Source: Thermanaeromonas sp.
GTDB taxonomy: Bacteria; Bacillota; DSM-521; Neomoorellales; Neomoorellaceae
Assembly: GCF_021890735.1 (NCBI RefSeq)
Contig: NZ_JAKKUR010000001.1
Location: forward strand, 41,792-105,791
DNA length: 64,000 bases
Direction: 5' to 3'
The notes below the pieces were generated by a model, which made no database searches, was not told the DNA's origin, and saw only the letters and a list, made by a program, of their open reading frames with translations. Each line of letters begins with the position of its first letter. Within the stretch, counting starts at the first letter, position 1. Made by a program: the position numbers and the translations under genes. This document shows, in pieces, positions 1 through 10,679 of this stretch.

Positions 1-3000
1 GCGACTTGATGGTAAACACCGAACCTTTGCGCCAGGATTTTACCACTTCCAATAATGCTTTGGCCGTGTCCAGGGAAGTGAGGCAAGGTATGCCCAGCTC
101 TGCAGCCGCTCGCCGGATTTTAAACCCGTCCCTCTCTGGTATCCTTCCACGTGTCAGGGTATTTATAATAAAATCCACCTTCCCTTCCCGTATATAATCT
201 AGAATGTGCGGGGAACCCTCCCGTAGTTTGGCGACACGCTCGACAAACAGTCCTGCCGCCGCCAGGGCGCCGGCCGTACCGGCGGTAGCCATAATTTTAA
301 AACCTAGCTCTGCAAAACCCTTAAGAAGGGGAACGGCTTCGGCCTTATCTTTATCCGCTATTGTAGCCAGCAGCGTACCCTGCACAGGTATATTACAACC
401 TGCCGCTACTAAGCCTTTATATAGAGCCCGCTCGAAGTCCACATCTATACCCAGCACTTCCCCGGTAGATTTCATCTCCGGGCCCAGGAAAGTATCTACC
501 TGTAGCAATTTCCCAAAGGAAAATACGGGCACCTTTACAGCCGCATATTTAGTAGGTGGCAACAATCCTCCCGCATAACCCTGGTCTTTTAGACTCCGGC
601 CGAGCATGATATTGGTTGCCAGAGATACCATGGGTACACCAGTTATCTTGCTTATATAGGGAACTGTACGGCTAGACCTCGGGTTTACCTCCAGTACATA
701 CACTTCGCCTTCGTAGATCACAAACTGGATATTGAGCATTCCTTTGACCTTAAGGGCCCTGGCCAAGCGAAAAGTATAATCAACAATTTTATCCTTGATC
801 TCCTTACTTAAGGAGCGGGCCGGGTATAGAGCTATACTATCCCCGGAGTGTACCCCTGCGCGCTCCACGTGTTCCATGATACCCGGTATGAGTACTTCTT
901 CTCCGTCGCTCACAGCATCCACTTCTACTTCCTTACCGGGCAGATATTTATCCACTAGAATAGGGTGCTCGGGTGTAACTTTTACCGCCGTGGTAGCGTA
1001 CTCCAGGAGTTCTCCTTCATTATGCACTATTTCCATAGCCCTTCCGCCCAATACGTAAGAAGGACGTACCAGCACCGGGAAGCCCAGTTCTTTGGATGTG
1101 CGCATTACCTGCTCTACCGAGCTTGCCGCTCCACCGCGGGGTCGGGGGATACCCAGCTCCTCTAAAAGGTTGTCGAATTTCTCCCGGTCTTCCGCACGGT
1201 CGATATCTTCCACTGCGGTACCTAAAACCCGGAAACCGGCTTCTTCCACAAACCGGGCTAAGTTTATAGCCGTCTGGCCTCCGAACTGAACAATCACTCC
1301 TTGAGGTTCTTCCCTTTCCAGTACGTTAATTACGTCCTCAGGTGTGAGGGGCTCGAAATAAAGGCGGTCAGAAGTATCGAAGTCAGTGCTCACTGTCTCC
1401 GGATTGTTGTTAATGATGATAGCCTGTATCCCTGCCTTCCGCAGGGCCCACACCGAATGCACGCAACAGTAATCGAACTCTATACCTTGACCAATACGTA
1501 TGGGTCCACCACCCAGGACTACTACTTTGGACCCCGGCAGGATCTTACCCTCATCTTCCCGGTCATAAGTCGAGTAGAAATAGGGTGTAACAGCTTCGAA
1601 TTCTGCTGCACAGGTATCGACCATTTTATATACCGGTTTAAGGTTGTAAAGCTTCCTCTGCTGCCTTATTTCCCCTTCCTTAAGCCCTGTCAAGCGGGCG
1701 ATCTGGGAGTCGCTAAAGCCCATTTCCTTGGCCTGGCGTAAAAGATCCGCCGTAAGGCCTCCTGCGCCCGCCCGCCTGAGGTTCTGCTCCATTTCCACTA
1801 TATTGCGTATCTTCACCAGGAAAAAGGGATCTATACCCGTAAGCTCGTTTAATTCCTTAATATCATAACCTCTTCTTAAAGCCTCAGCCACAGCAAAAAG
1901 CCTTTCATCATCGGCTTCCTTAAGCTTTTGCTTTAAGGAGCTATCCGTCAATCTAGCAAGGCTTTCTACATACAAGCCGTCGAGCTTAAGCTCTAAAGAA
2001 CGTACGGCTTTGAGCAGTGCTCCCTCAAAAGTGCGGTCAATAGCCATAACTTCCCCTGTAGCCTTCATTTGAGTCCCCAGGGTCCTGTCAGCCAAAGAAA
2101 ACTTATCGAAGGGGAAGCGAGGTATTTTTATTACACAGTAATCAAGTGCCGGTTCGAAACAGGCTTTAGTGCTTCTCGTCACAGCATTAGGTATCTCATC
2201 AAGGGTTAGACCCAAAGCTATTTTGGCCGCCACACGCGCTATGGGGTATCCGGTGGCTTTAGAAGCTAAGGCGCTCGAACGGCTTACACGGGGATTAACT
2301 TCTATAACATAATACCGCCAGCTCTGGGGATCCAGAGCGAACTGGATGTTGCACCCTCCCTTAATATCTAAAGCCCTAATGATCTTTAGTGCTGCGGCAC
2401 GGAGCATGTGATATTCCTTATCGGAAAGGGTTTGGGACGGGGCTACGACTATGCTATCTCCTGTATGGATCCCCATGGGATCGATGTTTTCCATATTACA
2501 AATGGTAATGCAGTTATCGGCGCCATCCCGCATAACCTCGTATTCAATTTCCTTCCAGCCAATAACGCATTGCTCTACAAGAACCTGGTTTATGAGGCTA
2601 AGTTTAAGTCCCTTTAATACAATCGCCTTCAATTCTTCTTCGTTACGGGCTACACCGCCCCCGGTGCCCCCCAGCGTGTAGGCAGGCCTCACTATCACCG
2701 GGTACCCGTTCTGCCGGGCGAAATCTAGGGCTTCCTCAATTCGAGTAACGATGCAGCTTGCAGGAACAGGCTCACCTATAGATACCATCAAAGACTTAAA
2801 CTGCTCCCGGTCCTCTGCCTTCTGTATCGCGCTTAAAGGCGTACCCAAAAGCTCTATTCCCAACTCTTCCAAAACGCCGGCCTCTGCAAGTTTAAACGCC
2901 AGGTTAAGGCCTACTTGGCCTCCTAAAGTAGGGAGGAGCCCATCGGGGCGCTCACGGCGCAATATGGGCACGACGAAATCTAGGGTTAGGGGTTCAAGGT

Positions 3001-3193
3001 ATACCCGGTCCGCCATCTCGGTATCCGTCATTATGGTAGCGGGATTAGAATTAACGAGTACAACTTCCAGGCCTTCTTCCTTCAAGGCCCGGCAAGCTTG
3101 GGTGCCCGCATAATCGAATTCAGCAGCTTGGCCTATAACTATAGGACCCGATCCTATAACCATGACTTTTTTAAGATCCTTGCGCAGGGGCAT
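1..3193 (-). CDS. carB: Carbamoyl-phosphate synthase large subunit, C-terminus cut by window edge
   Basis: This is the ATP-grasp synthetase subunit that makes carbamoyl phosphate from bicarbonate, ATP and the ammonia released by CarA; it feeds pyrimidine (and arginine) synthesis. The reading frame opens at ATG 3193 with [10 protein letters not shown] and the [15 protein letters not shown] motif of the first carboxyphosphate domain. It stays open for 1064 codons to the window edge, where residues KGSVFTIKS lie close to the usual C-terminus of this roughly 1070-residue family. It is missing from the ORF track because no stop is inside the window. It follows carA by 57 nt and is the last visible gene of the pyr operon. 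Confidence 0.97.
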   Translation of the reverse strand, partial: MPLRKDLKKVMVIGSGPIVIGQAAEFDYAGTQACRALKEEGLEVVLVNSNPATIMTDTEMADRVYLEPLTLDFVVPILRRERPDGLLPTLGGQVGLNLAFKLAEAGVLEELGIELLGTPLSAIQKAEDREQFKSLMVSIGEPVPASCIVTRIEEALDFARQNGYPVIVRPAYTLGGTGGGVARNEEELKAIVLKGLKLSLINQVLVEQCVIGWKEIEYEVMRDGADNCITICNMENIDPMGIHTGDSIVVAPSQTLSDKEYHMLRAAALKIIRALDIKGGCNIQFALDPQSWRYYVIEVNPRVSRSSALASKATGYPIARVAAKIALGLTLDEIPNAVTRSTKACFEPALDYCVIKIPRFPFDKFSLADRTLGTQMKATGEVMAIDRTFEGALLKAVRSLELKLDGLYVESLARLTDSSLKQKLKEADDERLFAVAEALRRGYDIKELNELTGIDPFFLVKIRNIVEMEQNLRRAGAGGLTADLLRQAKEMGFSDSQIARLTGLKEGEIRQQRKLYNLKPVYKMVDTCAAEFEAVTPYFYSTYDREDEGKILPGSKVVVLGGGPIRIGQGIEFDYCCVHSVWALRKAGIQAIIINNNPETVSTDFDTSDRLYFEPLTPEDVINVLEREEPQGVIVQFGGQTAINLARFVEEAGFRVLGTAVEDIDRAEDREKFDNLLEELGIPRPRGGAASSVEQVMRTSKELGFPVLVRPSYVLGGRAMEIVHNEGELLEYATTAVKVTPEHPILVDKYLPGKEVEVDAVSDGEEVLIPGIMEHVERAGVHSGDSIALYPARSLSKEIKDKIVDYTFRLARALKVKGMLNIQFVIYEGEVYVLEVNPRSSRTVPYISKITGVPMVSLATNIMLGRSLKDQGYAGGLLPPTKYAAVKVPVFSFGKLLQVDTFLGPEMKSTGEVLGIDVDFERALYKGLVAAGCNIPVQGTLLATIADKDKAEAVPLLKGFAELGFKIMATAGTAGALAAAGLFVERVAKLREGSPHILDYIREGKVDFIINTLTRGRIPERDGFKIRRAAAELGIPCLTSLDTAKALLEVVKSWRKGSVFTIKS

Positions 3194-3250
3194 CCCTTCC
3201 TTCACCTCCCCAAAATATATGAGCTGTCTCGAACTTTTCGGCATACTGGA

Positions 3251-4324
3251 CTATCTATTTTGTATAAGCTCTAAGAACTCCTTAAAGATATACTCGCTGT
3301 CTGTAGGTCCTGGCCCCGCTTCGGGATGATATTGAACTGAAATTACGGGGAGGAACTTGTGACGGAAACCCTCTACGGTGTCGTCGTTTAAATTAATATG
3401 AGAAACACAAACTTCCTCCGGTGGCAAAGAGCTGGCCACAACCGCATATCCGTGGTTTTGGGAAGTAATGTATACTTTACCGGTTGCAAGATCCTTAACG
3501 GGATGATTACCTCCCCGGTGGCCGAAGCGAAGTTTAAAGGTGTCACCGCCCAAAGCGAGGGCCAAGATCTGGTGCCCCAAACATATCCCTAAGATGGGCA
3601 CCTTGCCCAAAAGTCCTTTTACAGTTTCCACCCCGTAGGGCACATCCTTAGGGTTCCCGGGCCCGTTGGAAAGCACTACCCCGTCAGGCTTAGAAGCAAG
3701 AATTTCTTCGGCAGTGCTATGCGCCGGAAAAACGATGACGCTACAACCTTGCTTTACAAACCATTCTAAGATGCTACCTTTGACCCCCAAATTATAGACA
3801 GCTACCCTGGGCGAACCCTCTCCCAAGACATAAGGCCGGCTGTTGGTCACCGTAGGTACGAGCTTATCTCCACTCAAAGGAGGTTTCTCCCGTACAAGAC
3901 GCTTAATCTCTTCTAAATCCACTGGACCTGAAGTTAAAATCCCGTACATGGTACCCTTACTACGCAGGTGGCGGGTCAAAGCCCGCGTGTCCACCCCCTG
4001 GATAAAGGGGACGCCGTGCTTCTTAAGGTAAGAGATTAGGTTTTCCTGCAAACGCCAGTTGCTCGGCTCCCGGCAAATCTCTCGGGCTACCAACCCCTGA
4101 ACCTGTGGTCGTGGAGCCTCCCTGTCCTCCTCATTTACACCATAGTTGCCTATAAGGGGGTAAGTCATAACAACAATTTGGCCACAATAGGAGGGGTCGG
4201 TGAGGATTTCCTGATAGCCGGTCATGCTGGTGTTGAACACCACTTCTCCGTGGCAAAAATATCCCTCTTCCAAGGCTTCCCCCTGGAATATGGTCCCATC
4301 TTCTAAGACCAAGTAAGCTTCCAC
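3251..4324 (-). CDS. carA: Carbamoyl-phosphate synthase small (glutaminase) subunit
   Basis: This is the class I glutamine amidotransferase subunit, which hydrolyses glutamine and channels ammonia to CarB. It has 357 residues. The N-terminal CPSase small-chain domain (YLVLEDGTIFQGEA) is followed by the amidotransferase domain. The nucleophile elbow GICLGHQ and the C-terminal HPEAGPGP catalytic His/Glu are intact. It starts at GTG 4324 behind GGAGGGG with 7-nt spacing. It lies between pyrC and carB in the pyr operon and is expected to follow PyrR control. Confidence 0.97.
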   Translation of the reverse strand: MEAYLVLEDGTIFQGEALEEGYFCHGEVVFNTSMTGYQEILTDPSYCGQIVVMTYPLIGNYGVNEEDREAPRPQVQGLVAREICREPSNWRLQENLISYLKKHGVPFIQGVDTRALTRHLRSKGTMYGILTSGPVDLEEIKRLVREKPPLSGDKLVPTVTNSRPYVLGEGSPRVAVYNLGVKGSILEWFVKQGCSVIVFPAHSTAEEILASKPDGVVLSNGPGNPKDVPYGVETVKGLLGKVPILGICLGHQILALALGGDTFKLRFGHRGGNHPVKDLATGKVYITSQNHGYAVVASSLPPEEVCVSHINLNDDTVEGFRHKFLPVISVQYHPEAGPGPTDSEYIFKEFLELIQNR

Positions 4325-4398
4325 TGGAAATCCCCTCCTAAACAGCTTACTTCAAATATCCTAAAACCAGACCTGGTAACTCGGGCCGGCCTAATTCT

Positions 4399-5694
4399 CT
4401 AATACAGGACCCGTCCATTCTCCATTACTAGCCGCCCGGCCACAATGGTAACTAAAGGCCAGCCTTTAAGCTTTAACCCCTGGAAGGGTGAGTTCTTACC
4501 CAGGGAATAAAAAGTATCCACATCTACTTCTTTTTCCCAGTCGGGTGCAATAACTGTAATATCGGCTATACTTCCTTCCTTAAGGGAGCCACCGGGAATA
4601 TTTAAGATGCTGGCTGGGCGGCAGCTCCAAGCCTCTATGAGACGCTGCCAGGATAATCTTCCTTTTTCCACCAACCGGGTCACCACCAGGGGTATAGCTG
4701 TCTCCAGACCGGATATGCCGAAGGGAGCAATATCGTACTCCACGTCCTTTTCTTCTTCTGTGTGCGGGGCATGGTCCGTGGCCAGGACATCCAGTAAGCC
4801 ATCCCTTAAGGCTTCTTCCAGGGCCTGCCGGTCTTCCTCGCTCCTTAAGGGAGGGTTGACTTTAGTAGTAGTGTCGTATCCTATTACTGCCTCATCGGTT
4901 AAACAGAGATGATGGGGTGTTACTTCAGCGGTAACCTTGACCCCCTTGGATTTAGCCTCCTTTAAAATATGCAAGGACCCCGCACTGCTTAGGTGTGCGA
5001 GGTGAAGCCTGCCTCCCGTAAGCCCGGCCAGGATGACATCACGTGCGACCATAACTTGCTCGGAAGCGGCGGGTATACCTCTTAATCCCAAAATCGTGGA
5101 AACGAAACCTTCGTGCATTACTCCTCCGGCAGTAAGGTTAAGATCCTCACAATGGGATATCACCGGAATATTAAATAACCGGGTGTACTCTAGCGCCCGG
5201 CGCATAACTTCCGCATTCATAACAGGGTTCCCATCGTCGGAAATGGCTACAGCCCCGGCCTCCACCAGATCGTAAATCTCGGCCAGCTCTTCGCCTTTCG
5301 AACCTTTGGAAAGAGCACCTATGGGATAGACACGAACCACCCCAACGGCTCTCGCCCTTTCCCTTATATATGCAATAACCGCTGCATTGTCAGCTACGGG
5401 CTGGGTATTGGGCATGCAAGCCACCGCGGTGAAACCCCCGGCCGCTGCGGCCCGAGTCCCCGTAGCTATGGTTTCCTTCTGCTCGTAGCCAGGTTCCCGG
5501 AGGTGTACATGCATATCAATAAAACCGGGAGCCACAATGCAACCGCCCACGTCTAAGACTTTAGTTTCCCGGTCCTTTTCTAAATTTTCTCCTATAGCCG
5601 CTATACGGTCACCGGAAACTAAAACATCGGCCACTTTATCCAAATCCTGGGAGGGATCAATAACCCTTCCACCCCGGAGCAAGATTTTCATCAT
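4399..5694 (-). CDS. pyrC: Dihydroorotase
   Basis: This Zn-dependent amidohydrolase interconverts carbamoyl-aspartate and dihydroorotate, the third step of UMP synthesis. It has 431 residues, as usual for class I bacterial dihydroorotases. Visible metal and active-site motifs are [10 protein letters not shown] near residue 60 and ATDHAPH near residue 305. Its start overlaps the pyrB stop (ATGA-type), behind GGAGGTGG at the end of pyrB, which suggests translational coupling. A second ATG follows directly, so the start is uncertain by one codon. Confidence 0.97.
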   Translation of the reverse strand: MMKILLRGGRVIDPSQDLDKVADVLVSGDRIAAIGENLEKDRETKVLDVGGCIVAPGFIDMHVHLREPGYEQKETIATGTRAAAAGGFTAVACMPNTQPVADNAAVIAYIRERARAVGVVRVYPIGALSKGSKGEELAEIYDLVEAGAVAISDDGNPVMNAEVMRRALEYTRLFNIPVISHCEDLNLTAGGVMHEGFVSTILGLRGIPAASEQVMVARDVILAGLTGGRLHLAHLSSAGSLHILKEAKSKGVKVTAEVTPHHLCLTDEAVIGYDTTTKVNPPLRSEEDRQALEEALRDGLLDVLATDHAPHTEEEKDVEYDIAPFGISGLETAIPLVVTRLVEKGRLSWQRLIEAWSCRPASILNIPGGSLKEGSIADITVIAPDWEKEVDVDTFYSLGKNSPFQGLKLKGWPLVTIVAGRLVMENGRVLY

Positions 5695-6614
5695 CTTCCA
5701 CCTCCAATGAGCAAGTACAGCAAAGCCATGCGGACAGCCACCCCGTTGGTCACCTGTTCAGTTATGGCCGACTGCAAGCCGTCGGCTACAGCCGGAGAGA
5801 TCTCTATTCCGCGGTTCATGGGGCCGGGGTGCAGGACCAGTGCACCGGGCTTGGCCAGCCGGAGCCTTTCTGGTGTGAGCTGATAAAGGAGGGCGTATTC
5901 CCGTAGGGAAGGGAACAGCCCCTTTTTCTGCCGCTCCCTCTGGATGCGTAGGACGTTTACTACGTCAGCACCTCTCAAAGCTTCCTCCACCCGGTAAAAT
6001 ACCTTTACCCCTAAGTTCTCTATCCCTTCCGGTATCAGGGTCGGTGGCCCGACTACCCTCACTTCCGCTCCCATCTTAGTTAATCCCCAAATGTTGGACC
6101 GGGCCACGCGGCTATGAAGTATATCTCCTAAAATTACCACTTTAAGCCCCTCTATACGACCCATCTTTTCCCGAATAGTAAACATATCCAGGAGAGCCTG
6201 CGTGGGATGTTCATGCATGCCGTCTCCGCCGTTGATTACCGAAGCCTTGATATACCTCGCTAGTAGTACCGGACTCCCTGCCGCGGAATGCCGGATGATC
6301 ACCGCATCAGCCCCCATGGCGGCCAGGGTTTGGGCTGTATCCCGTAAGGACTCTCCTTTAGCTACACTGCTAGTAGAAGTAGCTATGCTCACAGTATCCG
6401 CGCCCATATATTTGGCGGCCAGCTCGAAGGAGGTGCGGGTGCGGGTGCTGGGTTCATAGAAAAGGGTGACCACCAGCTTCCCCCTCAACGTGGGGACTTT
6501 CTTAATATCACGCTGGATTATTTCTTTCATAGGTCCGGCGGTATCCAGTATAAGTTCGATCTCTTGGCGAGTGAGATCCTTAAGCCCTAACAGATGCTTG
6601 CTCTTAAGAACCAT
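5691..6614 (-). CDS. pyrB: Aspartate carbamoyltransferase catalytic subunit
   Basis: This enzyme condenses carbamoyl phosphate and aspartate to carbamoyl-aspartate, the committed step of the pathway. It has 307 residues and carries the carbamoyl-phosphate signature [12 protein letters not shown] near residue 52 and the HPTQALLD motif near residue 135. No PyrI regulatory subunit is present, as in Bacillus-type enzymes. The gene lies directly behind a PyrR-controlled terminator, and its AAGGAGGT ribosome-binding site is the descending arm of that terminator. Confidence 0.97.
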   Translation of the reverse strand: MVLKSKHLLGLKDLTRQEIELILDTAGPMKEIIQRDIKKVPTLRGKLVVTLFYEPSTRTRTSFELAAKYMGADTVSIATSTSSVAKGESLRDTAQTLAAMGADAVIIRHSAAGSPVLLARYIKASVINGGDGMHEHPTQALLDMFTIREKMGRIEGLKVVILGDILHSRVARSNIWGLTKMGAEVRVVGPPTLIPEGIENLGVKVFYRVEEALRGADVVNVLRIQRERQKKGLFPSLREYALLYQLTPERLRLAKPGALVLHPGPMNRGIEISPAVADGLQSAITEQVTNGVAVRMALLYLLIGGGR

Positions 6615-6621
6615 ATAAATT

Positions 6622-6657
6622 AAAAACCTCCTTATCGCCCGAGGCTAATAAGGAGGT
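6622..6657 (-). terminator. PyrR-controlled attenuator terminator between pyrR and pyrB
   Basis: On the minus strand, arms ACCTCCTTAT and ATAAGGAGGT form a 10-bp hairpin followed by TTTTTAAT. The 3' arm contains the pyrB Shine-Dalgarno, so the folded hairpin would both end transcription and mask the ribosome-binding site. The PyrR-binding sequence lies just upstream (6675-6688). Confidence 0.88.
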
Positions 6658-6674
6658 CTCCTGCCGTCCTTATT

Positions 6675-6688
6675 AGCCTCACGGGACT
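6675..6688 (-). promoter_or_regulatory. PyrR-binding RNA motif, pyrR-pyrB intergenic
   Basis: AGTCCCGTGAGGCT on the minus strand matches the known PyrR target AGUCCnGnGAGGCU. PyrR bound with UMP or UTP stabilises this anti-antiterminator and lets the terminator at 6622-6657 form. An overlapping antiterminator through GGCTAATAAGG is expected from the Bacillus model but is inferred here. Confidence 0.9.
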
Positions 6689-6692
6689 AATT

Positions 6693-7304
<612 letters not shown>

Positions 7305-7351
7305 TTAGCACCACATTATCCAGGTAAGGAGTTTTTTGTTCACTCCTTGCT

Positions 7352-7365
7352 AGCCTCACCGGACT
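7352..7365 (-). promoter_or_regulatory. PyrR-binding RNA motif in the pyr leader
   Basis: AGTCCGGTGAGGCT on the minus strand matches the PyrR target consensus. It is followed by AAGGAGT and ACTCCTT, which can pair with each other and may be part of the antiterminator fold. This is the first of two PyrR sites, giving autoregulation of pyrR. Confidence 0.9.
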
Positions 7366-7392
7366 AACTTAAAGGATGCTCGCTTACTCTAA

Positions 7393-7420
7393 TTTATATT
7401 ACTCTTATCTGCCCTGTCAA
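7393..7420 (-). promoter_or_regulatory. SigmaA promoter of the pyr operon
   Basis: TTGACA, a 16-nt spacer and TATAAA lie on the minus strand about 20-30 nt upstream of the leader PyrR motif, which is the expected layout for a transcribed attenuator leader. Confidence 0.8.
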
Positions 7421-7627
7421 TAGCTAATTGTTTTGAGTTACTGCCATTTTTTTCAGGAGAGGGCTGCTTGTACTTGCAAACGAGCGCTCTTCACCCAAGC
7501 GGCCACCCCCAACAAGGCAGCCGCCGGGCAAGCCATAATCTGGCCAGCAACCTAGAAGGTATCTCCCCGGCTTATACGCCTAACCAGGCTTTCTGCTTTG
7601 GCCATCAACCGCCTTTTAACTTCGCCA
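7421..7627. other. Intergenic stretch with short coding-like fragments, no assignable gene
   Basis: This lies between the radical-SAM stop and the pyr promoter. On the minus strand one frame reads about 20 codons (LMAKAESLVRRISRGDTF), then TAG, then about 30 more codons rich in Ala/Val, then TGA. The two pieces look protein-like, but neither has a clear ribosome-binding site. They may be the remains of a small gene or chance coding potential. The plus-strand ORF 7468-7764 has no supporting signals. Confidence 0.3.
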
Positions 7628-8443
7628 CTAAAGCTTCAAATTATACTTGTACCTCCGGGAAAGAGTCTCCAGCTTCTTCGCTAAAAGTTTCAGGTACCCG
7701 CGCGGGTCGCGGAGAAAGCGCTCTAGATGTGTTAACGCCCAGGAAAGCTTTTGTTCATAGGTAATCCGCAGCCGCTCTACGGCTGCCGGGTAGGGGTTTA
7801 AAGGATCCAGATAGACCTCTCTAACCCCGATATCCCTTAGACTGGCTAGAAGCTCTTCCAGCGCCCCCGGTGCATCGGTTAATCCCGGAAGGATAGGGGC
7901 TATAAATACCCACACGCTTATACCTTCACCAGCAAGCTTTTTTGCAGCTTGAAGGCGCGCTGAAGGCGGAGCGGCTCCCGGCTCCACAATATTCGCAACA
8001 GCATCATCCGGGGTGGTTAAGGTAAAACCGACCGAACAGTTTCTAAGTTGTTTAAAGAGCTCTATGTCCCGGACTACAAGGTCCGATTTGGTAAGTAGGT
8101 CGATGTTTATTTCCGGCCTTTCTTCCGCAAGAACCCTCAGCGAGGCCCTAGTAAGTCCGTATTCGCCCTCTGCCGGCTGGTAGGCATCTGTCACAGTGCC
8201 TAAGATAACCTTACCTAAAGGAGCTCGCTTCCGCCTTATCTCGCGGCTTAACACCTCCGGAAAATTGATCTTGGCATACACAAATTCTCCCCACTTGGCT
8301 TCCCGGCCGTAAAACCTGAGCACCGTATCTGCGTAACAGTAACGACATGCATGGGAACATCCTGAGTAAGGGTTCAAACAGTAACGGTAGCCCGGGATCC
8401 CCGTCCTGTTAAGGGCAGTCTTGCAATAGCCGGGCTTTAGCAT
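7628..8443 (-). CDS. Radical SAM protein, SplB-like (Rv2578c-type) family
   Basis: This is a predicted radical S-adenosylmethionine enzyme of 271 residues. The [4Fe-4S]-binding motif CSHACRYCYAD lies near residue 29 in the CxxxCxxC spacing. The fold features NPYSGC at the N-terminus and the middle motif LLTKSDLVVRD resemble spore-photoproduct-lyase-like and Rv2578c-type proteins. The true substrate is unknown, and DNA repair should not be assumed, since dedicated SplB proteins are longer. It starts at ATG 8443 behind GAAGG and overlaps the end of panB by 7 nt, so it probably shares the pan transcript. Confidence 0.85.
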   Translation of the reverse strand: MLKPGYCKTALNRTGIPGYRYCLNPYSGCSHACRYCYADTVLRFYGREAKWGEFVYAKINFPEVLSREIRRKRAPLGKVILGTVTDAYQPAEGEYGLTRASLRVLAEERPEINIDLLTKSDLVVRDIELFKQLRNCSVGFTLTTPDDAVANIVEPGAAPPSARLQAAKKLAGEGISVWVFIAPILPGLTDAPGALEELLASLRDIGVREVYLDPLNPYPAAVERLRITYEQKLSWALTHLERFLRDPRGYLKLLAKKLETLSRRYKYNLKL

Positions 8444-9294
8444 CTTTTACCTTCGCCGGCCGCTAACTGGCTTAAAATTTCTTCATTCATCCCAAAAGAG
8501 TGCTCCGGCCCTGGGAATACCCCTTCAGCAACTTCGGAAGCATATCTCTTAAGAGCTTCCAGGATCTGAGGCGCAAGATCCGCATATTTCTTCACAAATT
8601 TAGGTACAAAGCGCTTAAACATACCCAGCATATCGTGTATGACCAGTACTTGTCCATCGCAATAGGGTCCAGCGCCTATACCTATAGTCGGTATGCTTAC
8701 CCTTTCCGTAATGGCCCTCGCCAATGGAGAAGGTATGCACTCAAGTACTATAGAAAAAGCTCCTGCGGCTTCTAGAGCTTGAGCCTCTTCTAGTAACCTC
8801 CTAGCTGCCTCTATATCTTTCCCCTGTACTTTAAACCCGCCTAATTGGGTAGCCGTCTGTGGAGTAAGCCCTATATGCCCCATAACCGGGATTCCGGCAC
8901 TGACCAACGCTTCTACGGTCTTCACTACATTCAAACCGCCTTCCAGTTTGACCGCATCCGCTCCACCTTCTTTAAGGATCCTGTTGGCGTTATGGATAGC
9001 GCTTTCTATACTTTCGTTGTACGACCCAAAGGGCATATCACCCACTACAAAGGTATTACGTGCTGCCCTTACTACGGGCTTAATATGGTGTAACATCTCT
9101 TCCATGGTGACTGGCACAGTACCTTCGTAACCGAGGACTACCATACCCAGAGAATCTCCGACAAGGATCATTTCAATATCCGTTTCCTCGACCAGTAGAG
9201 CCGTTATATAGTCATAGGAAGTTACCATCCGGATCTTTTTTCCCTCTCTTTTCATATTCAGCAACTCCGGAATAGTCACCTTTCTCTTGGGCAT
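8437..9294 (-). CDS. panB: 3-methyl-2-oxobutanoate hydroxymethyltransferase
   Basis: PanB adds a hydroxymethyl group from methylene-tetrahydrofolate to alpha-ketoisovalerate to give ketopantoate, the first step to pantothenate and CoA. The signatures MILVGDSLGMVVLG and DAVKLEGG are present. I place the start at ATG 9294 (MPKRKVTIPEL, 285 residues), because AGGAGGT stands 8 nt before it; the track start at 9312 lies at the ribosome-binding site itself. The ketopantoate reductase lies directly upstream on the same strand, matching the next step of the pathway. Confidence 0.96.
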   Translation of the reverse strand: MPKRKVTIPELLNMKREGKKIRMVTSYDYITALLVEETDIEMILVGDSLGMVVLGYEGTVPVTMEEMLHHIKPVVRAARNTFVVGDMPFGSYNESIESAIHNANRILKEGGADAVKLEGGLNVVKTVEALVSAGIPVMGHIGLTPQTATQLGGFKVQGKDIEAARRLLEEAQALEAAGAFSIVLECIPSPLARAITERVSIPTIGIGAGPYCDGQVLVIHDMLGMFKRFVPKFVKKYADLAPQILEALKRYASEVAEGVFPGPEHSFGMNEEILSQLAAGEGKRC

Positions 9295-9330
9295 ATCTAT
9301 GACCTCCTGCAACCAAAAAAGCTTAAGCTT

Positions 9331-10248
9331 TTATAGATATGTTTTCTCCAAAGCCTTAATGAGAAGCATTAAGCTCTCGTTGTAAGGGGTGGGGATCCCT
9401 AAAACTTTTCCCTCCCTAACGATCGTCCCGTTTATCACGTCTATCTCGGTCGGGCGCAAGCGCTCAACGTCTTGCCTCATAGAAGAAATATTGTTTGCTG
9501 TAGCTCGGGCCACTTCCTTTACGTACCCGAGAGGATCGGAAACTACCAGTCTAATACCTTTAGCCTCCGCAACTTTCAATGCCTCCAGTACCGCTTTCTC
9601 CATAAGTACCTCTGCCGGCCCAATCTCCAAAAGTTGCCCATTACGCACCTTAAGAAGGGCTGTCAGAGCGTTAATACCTACATTAGCCAACAGCTTAGTC
9701 CACAATACACCCATCACATTGTCAGTAACCACAGGACGAAGTCCAGCCCGTTCAAAAACCTGTGCAATAAGATTAAGCCTATCTGTAATTTTGCCATCCA
9801 ACTCACCCAGATACGTATCCCCGCTTCCGGCGTAACTGATCCTGCCCGGCTCTAAGACATTAGCCCCAAAAGCAGTTGACCCTGCCAGCACCTTCTCCCT
9901 TCCTACTATCTCTGCTATCTTCTCCGCGTTACCCACGCCGTTCTGTAAGGTCAGAACCATTGTATTCTTCCCTATGGTAGGAAGGCCGTTCCGCAGGGCC
10001 TCCTCGGTAGAATAAGATTTAACAAAAACCAACACAAGCTCGGCTTCCCCCACCAAAACCGGATCTGTAACGGCCCTAATTTTTATATTCTTCTCTTTGC
10101 CTTGGGACACAAGAATTAATCCTCTGTTGTTTATAGCCTCAACGTGTTCCCTCCAGACATCCACCAACCATACCTCTTCTCCCGCCTCCGCCAAAAAACC
10201 CCCGAAGAGGCTACCCATACTACCTGCGCCCAGGATGGCAATTTTCAA
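9331..10248 (-). CDS. panE: 2-dehydropantoate 2-reductase (ketopantoate reductase)
   Basis: This NADPH-dependent enzyme reduces ketopantoate to pantoate. It has 305 residues, a Rossmann motif GAGSMGSLFGG at the N-terminus, a middle LTLQNGVGNAEKI motif and the C-terminal helical ApbA/PanE domain with the TEIDVINGTIV stretch. It begins with TTG 10248 behind GAGGTG. It forms a two-step pantothenate unit with panB downstream. Paralogues of this family can act on other ketoacids, but the neighbour supports PanE. Confidence 0.93.
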   Translation of the reverse strand: MKIAILGAGSMGSLFGGFLAEAGEEVWLVDVWREHVEAINNRGLILVSQGKEKNIKIRAVTDPVLVGEAELVLVFVKSYSTEEALRNGLPTIGKNTMVLTLQNGVGNAEKIAEIVGREKVLAGSTAFGANVLEPGRISYAGSGDTYLGELDGKITDRLNLIAQVFERAGLRPVVTDNVMGVLWTKLLANVGINALTALLKVRNGQLLEIGPAEVLMEKAVLEALKVAEAKGIRLVVSDPLGYVKEVARATANNISSMRQDVERLRPTEIDVINGTIVREGKVLGIPTPYNESLMLLIKALEKTYL

Positions 10249-10334
10249 CCCTATTCACCTCTAACTTGTTTGCTCCCATTTAGCCTAATATCTATAAAAC
10301 GTGTTACGGATCTGCACCTCAAAAAAAGGACCCA

Positions 10335-10502
10335 CTATTCTACATTATCCTCTTTATCCTTTACTTCTTCCTTAAAACCGCGAATTGCCTTACCGAGGCC
10401 CTTACCCAGCTCGGGCAGTTTGCCGGGGCCAAACAAAATCAACGCCAGCACAAGAATAAGTATCCAAGCCCAAGGGCTTAAAATGCTACCAAAAATAAAC
10501 AT
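10335..10502 (-). CDS. tatA: Twin-arginine translocase subunit TatA (55 aa, not in ORF track)
   Basis: A minus-strand ATG at 10502 opens a 55-codon frame ending at TAG 10335. It encodes one N-terminal membrane helix ([14 protein letters not shown]), the hinge [20 protein letters not shown] and a short charged tail, the exact layout of TatA/TatE pore proteins. It would form the Tat export pore for folded, often cofactor-bearing proteins. No tatC is nearby in the window. It is too short for the ORF track. It lies upstream of panE on the same strand and is divergent from the ABC exporter. Confidence 0.93.
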   Translation of the reverse strand: MFIFGSILSPWAWILILVLALILFGPGKLPELGKGLGKAIRGFKEEVKDKEDNVE

Positions 10503-10584
10503 GCAACGAGCTCCTTCCCGGGATTAAATCTTTCTAACCGAGTATCTATCACCATAGATAACATAAGAGCTGCTCCCGAGCAAG

Positions 10585-10613
10585 TTGCTGCGGATCTTTC
10601 AACAGGCTATAAT
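10585..10613 (+). promoter_or_regulatory. Candidate sigmaA promoter for the ABC exporter
   Basis: TTGCTG, a 17-nt spacer and a perfect TATAAT lie 67 nt upstream of the ABC ATPase start on the plus strand. The -35 box is weak, so the call rests on the -10 box and spacing. Confidence 0.55.
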
Positions 10614-10679
10614 AATAGCTGCCGTCGAACTCTTTCTCCATGGAACGAACAAACCGGAGGAGCAAAGAGACGATTACAA

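Noticed and set aside
1301-1741. Plus-strand 146-aa ORF inside carB
   Set aside because: It is antisense to the well-conserved carB and has no signals of its own.
7468-7764. Plus-strand ORF of 98 aa
   Set aside because: No ribosome-binding site, overlaps the radical-SAM gene and has low-complexity composition; an antisense shadow.
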